Counted from the stretch's first letter, positions 11,455 to 24,220 are shown. The stretch is DNA of 64,000 bases from Balanoglossus misakiensis (GCA_040954595.2 CM082597.2:6386001-6450000), one strand, 5' to 3'. The notes: generated by a model from the letters alone, not told the origin. Numbers and translations: made by a program.

Positions 11455-12735
11455 ACACAGAACAAGATTAATAAATAAATTATTGCATTATAGTTTACAT
11501 AAACTGCCTACCGATCTCTACTATTGTGAATCATGACAATTTCAATGACTCTACAAGTTTAATAAATAAACTATTGCATCACAAATTACATAAACTGCCT
11601 ACCGATCTCTACTATTGTGAATCATGACAATTTCAATGACTCTACAAGTTTAATAAATAAATTATTGCATTACAATTTACATAAACTGCCTACCGATCTC
11701 TACTATTGTGAATCATGACAATTTCAATGACTCTACAAGTTTAATAAATAAATTATTGCATTACAATTTACATAAACTGCCTACAGATCTCTACTATTGT
11801 GAATCATGACAATTTCAATGACTCTACAAGTTGAATAACTAAATTATTGCATTACAATTTATATAAACTGCCTACCGATCTCTACTATTGTGAATCATAA
11901 CAATTTCAATGATTTTACAAGTTGAATGAATAAACTATTGAATTACAATTTATATAAACTGCCTACCGATCTCTACTATTTGTGAACCATGACAATTTCA
12001 ATGACTCTACAAGTTGAATAAATAAACTATTGCATCACAATTTACATAAACTGCCTGACGATCTCTACTATTGTGAATCATAACAATTTCAATGACTTTA
12101 CAAGTTGAATAAATAAACTATTGCATTACAATTTACATAAACTGCCTGATGATCTCTACTATTGTGAATCATAACAATTTCAATGACTTTACAAGTTGAA
12201 TAAATAAACTATTGAATTACAATTTACACAAACTGCCTGACGATCTCTACTATTGTGAATCATAACAATTTCAATGACTCTACAAGTTGAATAAATAAAC
12301 TATTGCATTACAATTTACATAAACTGCCTGACGATCTCTACTATTGTGAATCATAACAATTTCAATGACTCTACAAGTTGAATAAATAAACTATTGAATT
12401 ACAATTTACATAAACTGCCTGACGATCTCTACTATTGTGAATCATAACAATTTCAATGACTTTACAAGTTGAATGAATAAACTATTGCATTACAATTTAC
12501 ATAAACTGCCTGACGATCTCTACTATTGTGAATCATGACAATTTCGATGACTCTACAAGTTGAATAAATAAACTATTGAATTACAATTTACATAAACTGC
12601 CTACCGATCTCTACTATTTGTGAATCATAACAATTTCAATGACTTTACAAGTTGAATAAATAAACTATTGCATTACAATTTACATAAACTGCCTGACGAT
12701 CTCTACTATTGTGAATCATGACAATTTCAATGACT
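11455..12735. repeat. 91-bp minisatellite, about 14 copies
   Basis: Tandem units of 91 bp built on AAACTGCCTACCGATCTCTA, CTATTGTGAATCATGACAAT and CTACAAGTTGAATAAATAAA. Unit starts fall at 11501, 11592, 11683, 11774, 11865, 11956 and on to about 12685. Early units have CTACCGATC, later ones mostly CTGACGATC, so variants spread in blocks. It lies between the lectin promoter and the 3' end of the GPS-protein gene. Confidence 0.95.
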
Positions 12736-12934
12736 CTAATACACACTTCACTCTACTACACATTTTATATTGCTTCAGGAAGCCTAATTCTCTGCCATCT
12801 GTCATTCAACAGGCTTCTAGTCTAAAAAAAATTCAACAAAAACTCAAGACATTTCTATTTGTTGAAGCTGATGAACACTGATGTTAATTTTCAGCGCCTT
12901 TGAAAATAACATTGTTATTGATTCTTTAATAATG

Positions 12935-12940
12935 TTTATT
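12935..12940 (-). promoter_or_regulatory. Poly(A) signal of the GPS-protein gene
   Basis: AATAAA on the minus strand, about 160 nt past the TAA stop at 13098. Confidence 0.5.
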
Positions 12941-13097
12941 TGGATGTGATTTGATAAGATGAAAAAAACTTGATTCACAGAACAAAATTGATGAAAAATA
13001 GTCAAAATTTACAGATAGTGAAGCTTTTATCACGCAGTACTACCAATAATCACAATCATCAAACGTAATGTTTTTTTTACAGTCTGTACCTTTGTAT

Positions 13098-16000
13098 TTA
13101 AATAGTCGCGGGTCTAAATGAAGTCAGGTGGTCACAGATACACATAGTGGATGTGATATTTGATGCTGGGGATACCTAAAAATAGACAGAAACAAAGGAG
13201 AATATTTAATGCACACACAACAATTAACAAGAGAACATACAACATGGACAATTTCCATTCGCTATGTACTGTAAAACACTTTATTTTCGCGAGCAATAAT
13301 TTTTTGCGATATACGCAAGAGCCAAAATAGTATGAAAAAAAAGTAGTGTTTTTTTAAGATAACGATGAAGTGACGAAATAAGAGAACCCGAAAATTAATA
13401 CTCGCCAAACAGTGGCCTCTCTCGATATCGCGAAAATTTCAACTCGCGAAAATAAAGTGTTTTTCAGTAGTTAGATAACGGTAACTTATTTTTATATCAT
13501 TGGCTAAGTTTTCAGCATTTATGTCATGAATGTTCACATTATTATCGGCAGTGAAGTCGATATTGTGCCAGCTTGTGTCAAGAACAGGAAATTTTAATAA
13601 TATAATAGCCAATCAGAGAAATCCATTCTTCAACCAATCAGATTTCATAATTCTTATTTCCCTTTACCCATCCCTTTGTGTTTATCTTATATGGGTGGGC
13701 AGCAGCCAATGAGGTCATGGGGATTAAACTATTCCATAAAAAGTGGGGAACAGGCAATTAACGGTGGATATAGAATAAGATAACATTGAGAAAGGTGGGC
13801 TGGTTTTTTTAAAACAGGTTTGAGCAATGAAAACAAATCGAATGGCTCTCTGACTGACATCCACGATAATCATGCAGCACTATAGACTTTTGTGTTGCAA
13901 GAATTGAATGAAATTCATCCTCATATGTGGAGGAAGGACAGACTCAAATGTGTACGCCCCACTGGAACATGGCCATGGGGACAAACAAAACTATTACAAA
14001 TTTGATCTTTATAACTCCCTAAGAGACACTTTCTTCAGCGAAGTATGTACTCTATACCCAGACTTTAATACTTATTTATTACTGTTGCATGAAAGCTTCT
14101 GTGTCTAATAAGCCAAGGGGCTGGATGTGGCAAGTTTCTGTTTTGCTGTTATTATCAAGTATCCATATGAAAATGTAAACTTAAAGTCCACATAGGACAC
14201 ATGAAGAAATAAATATAACATAACATTACAATTACCTCACAACCATCAGTGACCCAAGTGCCACTTCGTTCTTGTAAGTAACCACATCTCACTAGCTTCA
14301 CAATCATTGTGAAGTTGACCTTCCTTTCTGCATCAGAAAGAGACAAATATACACAATAAAACAGGTTATTTTCTCGATCAATAAATTTTCGCAAAATACA
14401 CGAGGCAGAAAAACATGAAAATATAAAGTCGCATAAAATGGTTTTTGGAGATAACGATGTAGTTAGTGAAATACGAGAACGCAAACATTAATCCTTGCGT
14501 AACAGCCACCTTTGATTTGCAAAAATTTCCTTTCACGAAAATAACCCGTTTTACACAGTAGTTAACTTGCAAAGACATTCTCAAAGACTATTCTTTTCCA
14601 TCCTTATCAAAGCACACTTTGTACTATGAAAAAAATAGGATTACTGTAGGAGGACCATAGGGTCATAGATATACTTATCAAAATAAGAATGATGGACTTT
14701 TTTTCTATGTCAAGTGTCACATGACGGCTTGGTCTTCATCTTGTTCCCAACTTACCATGCGGAACCGAAAATGTCAAAAAGTATTCTCCAGTCTTCATGA
14801 AGTAATTTTCTGGAATGAAAATACTTGAATGATCTCCAGCGAAATTGATGTCCACAGAAAACATGTAACCTCTGTATTTGTCGGAATATTGGATTTCCTC
14901 GCCGAAGACGTACACTGTAGAATTCCCAGTCATGTTTTGAGAGTTTTCAAGCCAGATGATAACTGCATGGAACAGCCGTGGTATCTGAAGAAAAAGGGAA
15001 AGATTACTACTGCATACAAAATATGCTTGCCTAATATGGGGGGTCACACACACACCATTAAGACGGTTCTGAAGCGTCTCAGATTACAAACCGTCTTAAA
15101 AATTGTGTGTCGATGTTGTAAGTGGTCCTGAAATGTCTCAGATTTGAGACGCCTGGTCAGACCTGAGGAGGTGTAAGGATTAACACCTCTCCGCAACCCA
15201 TTGTCTATGGGGCCGAGCCTCAGCGCCTACACATAAACTTTGTGTGTGTGTGGACACAACGTGACTCAAAGGATTAATTCTCTGTGTTTACCATAGGCAA
15301 ATGGTGTCACAAATTTTTCCCTGTCTGAACCTGGTTTAAAAAAATATATATATTTCTGTTGTTCACTGCAACAGGTAACTCACTGTTTTTACTTCATTAT
15401 TTCACTGCATATTTGTTTTTGGACACATGCCGGGAAAGCTCCATTAAAAGTGAGGACCTAAGTTATCAAGGGATTAATCATATTCAAATATTTGACGGGA
15501 TTAAAATGAAACTAGAAAATAGTGCAACAAACATATGTATGTCAGTTACCAAGCACAAGTAAGCGTGAAATAACAAAATTATAACAAAACTATTTCAGGT
15601 AATCTTGCATATTAAGTGACCCGACTTGACATTGCCAAGTCGGGTACCAAGTGAAGTAGTTTCAATGGAGGCTTCCCGTAATGAAAACGTAACAAAATTC
15701 ATTTGCCACCCCGAGTGGAAACTGGAATATCAAAGTCATACACAACAAACCTCTAAATCATTTATGTGGACATTTAAACTATATATCATGATTCTGTATG
15801 CAAACTGTAGTTATCATGGAAAGTGGAGATCTAGTTTCCAACACTAGAGAAAAAAAAAACTGCTGCACATTACTCAGACATGCCACTAAAGCCATATATG
15901 GGTTATGTAAATTATAGTTGATGATATCTTCATTTACATGTTTTGCCATCCACACTACATGTTATGATAATAAAAACTAGCGTTATGTATGTGTAGTTAC

Positions 16001-19000
16001 CTTAATATTTGAGCTGAAGTATGTGATGTCTTCATTTTCAAGATACACGCCCTCTATCAATTCAGCGGTGTCAGGTGAGGGAGGGTCTTTCAAAAATGTA
16101 ATGTTCACATACTCAGATGTGTTCTTCACTGCATATGAACAATACAAAGACATGTCTTAAAGCCTCTAAAGCTGCCACTTTTTGCATGATTTTCGTGATT
16201 TTATTTTACAACTCAAATTGGTCCATCTAAATAAGCTTACTGAAAGGTATACATAAACACCTTATCGAAGCCCGATTGTGACTATATGCTGCAATTTCAA
16301 CACACTATGTATTAAAACGGTGCCGCACCGATTTAATCAGCCTCCATACAAACAGTACGCAGCTATCGTGGTATGCGTCACCAAGAGATGACAAACTGAT
16401 GCAAATGCAAGTAATATGGCTTAATGGTGATGATTTTAGAGGATAGGGAATATATTTTATTGTATTTTATTGTGGGAAATATGGCAGCTATAGGGGCTTT
16501 AATAAATTAGGTGTTATACTTGTGGTGTCAACAGGATTGAAACTTAGGTTGGACCTATCCTGGTATTTCCAGGCGTCGCAATGTGCTTGTATTTGTTGTC
16601 CAATAAGAGCTATTGTTTACAATAGCCCATGTCTGAGCCTTTCTTGGAGCACAGGACTGTGACAGCAGTTGAAATGGGATAGGAGACAAGACTACTGCAA
16701 TGGCTGTTTCAAACCGGGACTGCTTAAGGGTTTACAGTCACCTACCTATGCAAGTATAGCTATAGCTACAATTACCATGGCAAATTGAGATCTAGCCAAT
16801 CACAGATTTTCAGTGCCACCATATGTTCCTTACAACACTCAAATACACCATGTCTGACATATATGGGCATAAGTAGATTCGAGGTGACTGTATACCGTTA
16901 ATGACTGGTTTAAAGCAGTATGATCCATTATGTATCAATGATGCAGACATTTCCATGTGGTTAACATCTACAGAAGAATTATGCATGTAAAAACATGCCT
17001 CAGGGAACCTATTGAAGATTCCATTGTCGACACTTGTGCGAATAATTCCTTTCTTTTCTGTAATTACCAGTTTCATCTATGCATAATGCTGTTCATATCC
17101 TGATATATTGGTTGACCTGATGTACCAAAATATTTTTTCACATACCCTCATATTCATTGCCTTCTCTGTCTGTATATGACAAACTCAAGATGTCATTTCC
17201 TGTCAGGCTATTAGCCAAACCAAATGGCATTCCCTTCAGACATTTAGCCTGTCAATAGAAAGAGAAATGTGTGAGAGATTGCACAAGAATTCTCACATTC
17301 GGTGAGGTTATGTAAATGAATTGATGCACTGTACCAAGCTTATAAAGCTGTCTAGGGAGCTGCTAAACGCTTAGAAATATGTATTGCATGTACAGAGATG
17401 TGTTATTGACAATATTCACAGGGGAACTGACATTATAAATTATAAATTACTCTTAGTTCATTTAAAATTACCAATTAGTCCTAAAATTATTGCAAACTAT
17501 AAACTGATCAATTCATGTGGTTTGCCTTACATCCGTGGAGCCTCATTGAATTTTACTTACAATTCTGTTACTCTGTTTTCCTTGTAAATGTGTCCAGTTG
17601 GTGAAAATCTTTTCTGCTGGTGGTATGTCAAACTGATTACCATCTCCGAAGATAATGGACCCATCAGCAAGATTTTCAGGATAGTCACATTCTAAGTGCA
17701 GTTGGATACTTGGTGTATCCAATATAACTGGCCCACTGCCTGGTTTTGTGTTGCTTAGAACAAATTGCGAGAGTTCATCGGTTGTTTTCAGTATGGACTG
17801 CATTAACAGACCAATAGCATTGGTTCGGTCATTATTGCTGTAGCCAGGTGGATATTTACTTGCTGAATCAGAAGATGCAAGGGCTGTGATGCCCGCATCC
17901 ATAATCTGCAGCATATCTGTCATGAATAAGAAAGTGCACAGCCTGATCAGACCCTACACTATAGGCAAGAGGTGTCTAAGCATCAGTAGACCTTTTTATA
18001 GCTTTTAGTTAAATGGACAAAGTCAGTGTCTCTCGCTGCCCTTTTTCAATTAATTATGTTTGATACAAGACACCATTTATTTTATTCTACATGTGGATAT
18101 ATAGTGAGTCAACGTTTGACCTCACACAATTTCTATACTACTTGTAGACACAAGAGTGTTTACCATTTATTCATTTTGGCAAGATTTTTACTCTTATATC
18201 CTACAAAAGGGATGGAAGTTGTGAGTGGTCGAACGTTGATTCACTATATACCATAAATTTTCACCCACCTTTGGCTATAGCTTTGCTTTCTTCTGTTGTG
18301 ATATTTACACCATCAAGAATCGGTATGAAACTGGACAACTGAATAAACATGTTTGTCATCTGTCATAACACATAAGATAGAGACAATTAATATTCTGACT
18401 ACTGATGACTATCACTTATCCCTTGCACTTTCCAAGGACACCCTTTGACTATTTGAAATACATTCCAATAATGAATCCCAATTTTAATCATTAGATATAT
18501 AGTTGACTGTTTGTTATACTTACATCTGGTATGGATATATTCGTGAAGTTGGAAATAATGGGTCTGACTAGAGCTGGTCAGTAGAAAGATACCAGATGAT
18601 GGTGGGAATAAAAAGAAAAGAAAATTAATTATTCACTGTTGTTTTCTCAACATAGTTATTGGAGCATTTCTGAACTCCACAAAACCCTGTGAGACCTTGC
18701 ATGGCAAAAATGGCAAAAGGTTATCAGTCAGAGACTGGTAGCCATTTTGAATTTCAAATTTGCGATAACTTGTCTTCCTTATTTAAAATTTTGCAAGGTG
18801 ACCTCTTGATTTTTATTCTCAATGTTAACGAAGAATAATCTAAATTTGCCTTGAAAAAATATGAGAACGTTAAGCAAAATTTTCGCGACACATACCACCT
18901 AAGTAAGATTACCAACAATCAAACTTACCATTCACTTTGACAATAAATGAGCATGACACTTTATTTCCCGATGGATCAACGGCTTCATACAACACGACAG

Positions 19001-22000
19001 TGGCACCTAAAGAAAAGTTGCTTCCCTGTTGATGGCTACCGGACACACTAACATCTCCAGAATTATCTGTGGCATTTACATGAGGCCATGTTACTTGGAC
19101 AACTGGATCATCAAGATATGCAGATTTGACGGTGTCTTCAGGACACTTGATAATAGGATTTTCATTGTCTGAAAAAAATATTTGTAAGAAAATGAATTAA
19201 TTTGCATAATTTCCAATCAAAATTTATTTTAATTGAACAGTTCTGAAAGAATAGTGTCTTTTGAAAGAACACTGTATTTTATGAAATATTTCACCAATTG
19301 ATATACAGCATGTCTTGGGCAGGATATTTACCTCTTACTGTCACATTGAATGAACATGAAGCAGTATTTCCTGTAGGGTCTAGATGCATTAATCCTTAAA
19401 CGAATGGACGATTAAAGGGACCAAATGCCATTTCAAACATTGCAGGCTGAATACAGATTAATACAATATAATTGGTGTTCTTTAACACATTCACGTACAT
19501 TAGTGATACAAATCATGATAGACACATTAAAGCCACATGAACAACAACTCGCTAAAAATGTAAGCTTTAAACAATCTCATATCTGCTTTTAATAGTGTCT
19601 CAAAAGTTACACCGTGTGAACCTGGTCAAGCTTTTCTATAATCTTAGTCGATTCAGGACCACGTAAACCATTCACACATAATAATTTATGCCAGTATTTC
19701 ATCTGAGACATTTGGAGTATTTGCACATGATACATTAGAGCAAACAATTGCAATCACAATGAACGTTGATGAATATGATGAGCGAATACTTACCCTCTCT
19801 TACAATAACTCCTGATACAAAATCTGGCTGCGAGAGCTTCTCAGAGACTCCATCCACCAACCAACATGCTTTGTAGTACTTGTGGTAAACCCACACAAGA
19901 CACAGACTGTTACTCCTGCAATCCTCACAACACTCATCAGCGGTATCTTTGAGATTTTGAAATCCGTCGTTTATATCATTGCCACCTCTTTCGAAACCGT
20001 CCTCCTTAACACAAGCAGGTTCTGTGGGTTTTACAGATAAATGATGGATTAACATGATGAGAAAATTGTGGCATGACAAATATCTCTTTCTTACCCGATG
20101 TGTTTTGCAAGAAAATCATGTATGCCATAGTAATGCAGTTAAACATATTTTACATAAATTTACCACTCATACTTGCCTCAAGAGCATATTTTAATTAGGG
20201 GAATTTTACTAGTAGTTATTCAAGAGTGCATATCAATGGTCATTTTAAACATTGCATGCTGAATATAGATTTAAAAAAATATGATTGTTGTTGTTCTTAA
20301 ACACATTCACTTACATTAGTGATACAAATCATGATACGTGCATTAAAGCCACGAGCTGCAACAGGCTAAAAATATAAGCTTTAAATAATCTGATGTGCTT
20401 TTAATTCTGTCAATCAAGTGATATTGTGTGATATTATATCTAAATCAACACTTGTGACAAAATGCCCCAAAAATTGAAGAAATATGAGTAGAGTCAAAAA
20501 TTCCTGAAATTTTTAAAGAGTGCAATATTCCACTGAAAAATGAAAATGTTATGAGGTTATTACGAAAATACCGCAAAGTATGCACGAGGACATTAGCGCG
20601 CATTATCGCCCGACGCGCAGCAGAGGGCGATGCGCTGCGCTAATGTCCGAGTGCATACTTTGCGGTATTTTCGTAAAAACCTTATTATTATACATCTTAC
20701 ATCTCCGTTAGTTCTCGTGTTGCATGTTACTTGGCTTTCAAAACGACCCAAATGCCGATACAATCGATCGAAAACTGCTCAGTTGACTCAGTGAGCAGCC
20801 ATCTTTCTTTTTTGTTTACGTGCGTTCGAGTGGGGGTGTCTTGAAACCGTCTGCACAACAGCGTATACCTGTACACAGTGAGTTGGGGAGCCTTGAAACT
20901 TAAGGCGTATTTAACGCGTGTGCCGTACGTACCGTTCCATATGGCTTTTTATTGCACGCTCAATTCTATTGTTCTCGGTGCCAGATGTATAATAATATGA
21001 GGTTATTACGAAAATACCGCAAAGTATGCACGAGGACATTAGCGCTGAGTATCGCCCGACGCGTAGCGGAGGGCGATGCGCTGCGCTAATGTCCGAGTGC
21101 ATACTTTGCGGTATTTTCCTAATAACCTTATTATTATACATCTTACATCTCCGTTAGTTCTTGTTTTGCCTGTTACTTGGCTTTCAAAACGCCCAAAATG
21201 CCGATACAATCGATCGAAAACCGTTCAGTTGACTCAGTGAGCAGCCATCTTTGTTTTTTGTTTACGTGTGCGCACGTGCGTTGGAGTGGGGGCCCCTTGA
21301 AACCGTCCGCATAACAACGCATACCTGTACACGGTGAGTTGGGGCGCCTTGAAACCTAAAACTTATTTAACGCGCGTTCCGTACGTACCGTTCCGTACGG
21401 CTTTTTATTGCACGCCAAAATCTATTGTTCTCGGCACTAGATGTATAATAATACCGGGTATGTCTCAGTGGAATACATTAATTTCCATGAGATCTATAGT
21501 AGATGAGATTATGCTTTGTTTATGAAGTTCCATAGTCGGAAATGCAACATTTTCTGGTATTTTTCCACGGCGGCAGCCATATTCCTTTTCGGCAAAGCCT
21601 CATTATTTATCTTGTTAAAACTTGCATATGCAAACGTTCAGGTCTTGCTTTAACGATAAACCTAGCTGAGTCTTCAAGTGGAGCATTTTTCACGGGCTGG
21701 CGGTTGTGTTTCAGTGCCACCTGTTGTGGTGAGATCCTGACAACATAGACTGCATTTGCAATCAAAAATTGATGCTCATGATCTCCAATTACCATGGCCT
21801 GTGCATCGCATTTTAATTGGTCGAGATAAACAACGTCACTGACCACAAATACTCAGTAATGGTTTGTTTACATGCCCGTAAATCTGAATAGTAATATTAG
21901 CAAACAGTTCAGTGAATACAACATTTTGCGTAACACAAGTTCCGTGTTGACATTTTCTAAATTTTGACGGCTAGAGAAAAGCTAAAATTCATGGGCTCGG

Positions 22001-24114
22001 AAAACTCGCCCATGATTTTTTGGCTTTCCTCTCGCCCTTGCCAATAAACAAACGTTAATGGTCAGAGCGTCTTCCATTATTTCTATATTACTTGACAATA
22101 CACAACACTTACGGTACAAGTGTTTTCATAGATCTCTATAAACTACTTAACCAAATTAGGCAGCATTTTGTCTCCCCTCAGCCTCCCCTCCTGGAATGGG
22201 CTCTTTGCGATTTTACAATGTATGCATGATCAGAGTTTAACAATTAGGAGTATTGCCGTGTTGATCTTCAGTACAATATGAATTAAAGTTATGTAGCACT
22301 CTGTGATCAACGAGTTAAAACTACAGCATGACCTTTCGGGAACATGTAGTCCCCTTCATCAAATTACACACCGCCAACCAAACGCACGGAGATGTACCAT
22401 GTCAGAAACCAAGGTGCAAACTGTGCCCCCACATCAACACGGCCACTGGACCCAATGATAACACCTACAGAATAAGAGGATCTTTCACCTGTGACTCAAC
22501 CAACCTCATTTAAACAATCACCTGCAAACAATGCCCACAAGCTGTATATATAGGTCAAACTGGACAGTCATTACTGAAAGCTCAATCGTGTTGTTAAAAC
22601 GGCATCATACATCATTGGAGTGAAGATGGATAACATTCAGACCATCTTTGAAAAACGTACAGAGAAACGTATCACCAGTATTATTAATGACTGTTACCAT
22701 CCTGTTAACGAGTTTCTGCATTTTTTACCATCAGGAAAAAGGTTAAGATCTATATCTGCTAGTACTAATCGTTTATCCTATAGTTTTATTCCTTCTGCAG
22801 TATGTCTTTACAATCGTAAATCTTAGTGATTCTAGTCATCACATATTTACAAGTTGTCCTAAGGATTCAAGTTTTTTAAACAACCACAGATTTGACATAC
22901 AGAATGGTAATATACACAAACCCGTTAGTGAACATTTCAACAGACCAGGACATTCCATAACTGACTTTACCGTGACAGCCCTAAAAGGCAAACTATAAAA
23001 ACAACCGTTAACGTGAATTAGATGAACTGAAGTTAATCGAACATTTTGACTGTGTGGATATGGGACTACAGTTTTATGTCACACTACAAATAATTGTCAG
23101 TTTTCTGCAGTCCACTACCCATTTACAAATTTGCATTCCCGTTAACATTTCCACTGTTCAATTTTCACACCCAACCCTTCTTTTGTTTTCTGATGCACCT
23201 GGTCCTGCACATATTTCCTACTTTGAATACCCCAGTGCTACATAACTTTAATTCATACAGAGTTTAAGAGACAGACATAGCAACAGAGAGAGCAAGCAAG
23301 ATATATACTAGTACAATCTGGATGGCAATGTGGGAGACTGTGGGCATCAAGAGGCTACTGATAAAATAGACACATACACATAGCGGTACAAGCATAAGAA
23401 AATGCATACCGTAGTTTGCCGGGTAAGAGCCCCTGCTCGGACAAACGCCCCCCCCTGGTTTTAGGGCCCATTTGTAGATCGAGGCCATATCCGGTCTAAA
23501 GCCCCCCCCCCCCCGGCCGAATATCCATTAAATTCTTGGAAATTTAATAAAGTGCAATGCAAAAAAGGCGGATTTTCATCCCCAAAGTCACTAAAAGTGA
23601 AAAAAAAAATGTATGATGATTTACTTTCGCGCTGATTATCGTACCCACCGCGGCCGACTGGCCACGCTGAGTTATATATAGCCGCTCTAGAAAACATGAC
23701 CTCAGACAGGTCCCTCGGGACCGTGCCTCGAATTCAACGATCACGTAGATGGACGCGCTGCCGCGTGTGAGGTCACCGGGAAGCTTTCCAAAGCGGCCGC
23801 GTGGAGCTGCTTCAGTCCGTCCTCGACGCGAAACACCCAACATTGGAAGATCCCGACTTGGACTCGGAGAATGAACCACTCAAAAATTTGCATAAAAGTC
23901 GAGGTGGCCATCCCTCATTTGCATAAATCTCGAGGCCATATCCGGGCTAAAGCCCCCCCCTGTTTTTTCGCTAATCTGTTGGCCCAGGACCCGGGGCTCT
24001 TACCCGGCAAACTACGGTAATTAAAACCAGAATTTTTTTTGCTCAGTATGTTTCATACCTACCTACACTTCCCCAGTGAACTAAGACAATCAATGTAACG
24101 ACCATGTACCTCAT
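13098..24114 (-). CDS. Secreted PAN-HYR-GAIN/GPS protein, polycystin-1-like, no membrane region
   Basis: Thirteen coding exons join in phase: 24114-24063, 20021-19794, 19379-19332, 19168-18929, 18573-18524, 18338-18269, 17916-17561, 17248-17146, 17057-16896, 16128-16001, 14984-14756, 14327-14236 and 13175-13098 (TAA). They total 1836 nt and encode 611 residues. Residues 1-17 are a signal peptide, 18-93 a PAN/apple-like domain, 94-109 a remnant of an HYR module, and 110-189 a full HYR module. About 190-611 resembles the GAIN region before the GPS of PKD1-like/REJ proteins. The GPS is complete across the last intron: CGYLQERSGTWVTDGCE, then CICDHLTSF. Cleavage at HL/TS would leave TSFRPATI as the C-terminal fragment. 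Family members continue into PLAT and membrane segments; this one stops. A poly(A) signal follows. GAIN assignment of the middle exons rests on position and weak resemblance; the GPS, HYR and PAN calls are firm. Confidence 0.82.
13267..13472. repeat. Palindromic MITE, family D
   Basis: Starts ACTGTAAAACACTTTATTTT and ends with the inverse, with CGCGA-rich inner arms (TCGCGAGCAAT / CTCGCGAAAATAAAG). Two other copies in the window, at 14356 and 46781, have the same arms. It lies just upstream (transcript sense) of the last exon of the GPS-protein gene. Confidence 0.8.
14356..14566. repeat. Palindromic MITE, family D, diverged copy
   Basis: AAAACAGGTTATTTTCTCGA at one end and its inverse, AAAATAACCCGTTTTACACA, at the other. 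Same layout as 13267-13472. Intronic in the GPS-protein gene. Confidence 0.75.
16157..16502. repeat. TTAA-ended MITE, family B
   Basis: Begins TTAAAGCCTCTAAAGCTGCC and ends GGCAGCTATAGGGGCTTTAA, about 25-bp terminal inverted repeats with TTAA at both ends. The body carries CAGCCTCCATACAAACAGTA. It is the commonest repeat in the window, with at least seven other copies or parts. Intronic in the GPS-protein gene. Confidence 0.85.
18010..18247. repeat. Family A MITE, internally deleted
   Basis: Both arms are recognisable: AAATGGACAAAGTCAGTGTC and, inverted, GGAAGTTGTGAGTGGTCGAA. The distal end is missing. It lies between two small exons of the GPS-protein gene. Confidence 0.8.
19425..20400. repeat. 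Direct repeat pair flanking the PAN exon
   Basis: About 175 bp at 19425-19600 and 20235-20400 align (CATTAGTGATACAAATCATG, then AAGCTTTAAA in each). The PAN exon 20021-19794 lies between them. The left copy ends against the truncated HYR exon at 19379, so it may mark the breakpoint that removed the rest of that module. Confidence 0.65.
20551..21450. repeat. 446-bp element in tandem, each copy headed by a long hairpin
   Basis: Copies start at 20551 and 20997. Each begins with a hairpin of about 120 bp whose stem includes AAAATACCGCAAAGTATGCA and GACATTAGCG. Between the hairpins runs a body bounded by the inverted ends TTATTATACATCT and AGATGTATAATAATA. The copies differ by scattered substitutions. 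No coding capacity seen. Intronic in the GPS-protein gene. Confidence 0.85.
22321..23070 (+). pseudogene. Penelope-like element relic with GIY-YIG endonuclease
   Basis: The frame reads CKLCPHINTATG, IRGSFTCDSTNLI, ITCKQCPQAVYIGQTGQSL, then after an interruption NGNIHKPVSEHFNRPGHS. This is the Cys-rich plus GIY-YIG C-terminus of Penelope-like retroelements (family knowledge). The codon after STNLI is TAA where the first Tyr of the GIY motif is expected, and later frames are broken. A foreign LINE tail interrupts it at about 22583-22870. It is intronic in the GPS-protein gene and dead. Confidence 0.65.
22583..22870 (+). mobile_element. LINE 3'-end fragment inserted in the Penelope relic
   Basis: The frame carries ASYIIGVKMDNIQTIFEKR, then NDCYHPVNEFLHFLPSGKR and IPSAVCLYN. 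This resembles the extreme C-terminus of the polymerase of jockey/RTE-type LINEs (SxHP...LPSGRR...FxPxAVxLLN). The Penelope frame stops just before it and resumes just after it. A severe 5' truncation is normal for LINE insertion. Confidence 0.55.
23409..24017. repeat. 609-bp inverted-repeat element with TA flanks
   Basis: Ends CCGTAGTTTGCCGGGTAAGA and its inverse, TCTTACCCGGCAAACTACGG. TA stands on each side, as in Tc1/mariner-type insertions. The interior repeats GAGGCCATATCCGG followed by a run of C. Its right end is 45 bp from the donor site of the first exon of the GPS-protein gene. Confidence 0.75.
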
Positions 24115-24220
24115 CTTCAGATCTTCGTCGTATCAGGCTTTTGATGAGAGCATCTTTGTTCAAGTTTCCATCTACTGCGGTCCCACCGTGGTCTATGCAG
24201 TGGTCGCGCCCAGTGTACCG

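Noticed and set aside
13900-14110. Frame near the GPS exon that looked like a PLAT continuation (RTDSNVYAPL)
   Set aside because: It is on the plus strand, opposite to the GPS gene; the true GPS continuation is the minus-strand exon 13175-13098.
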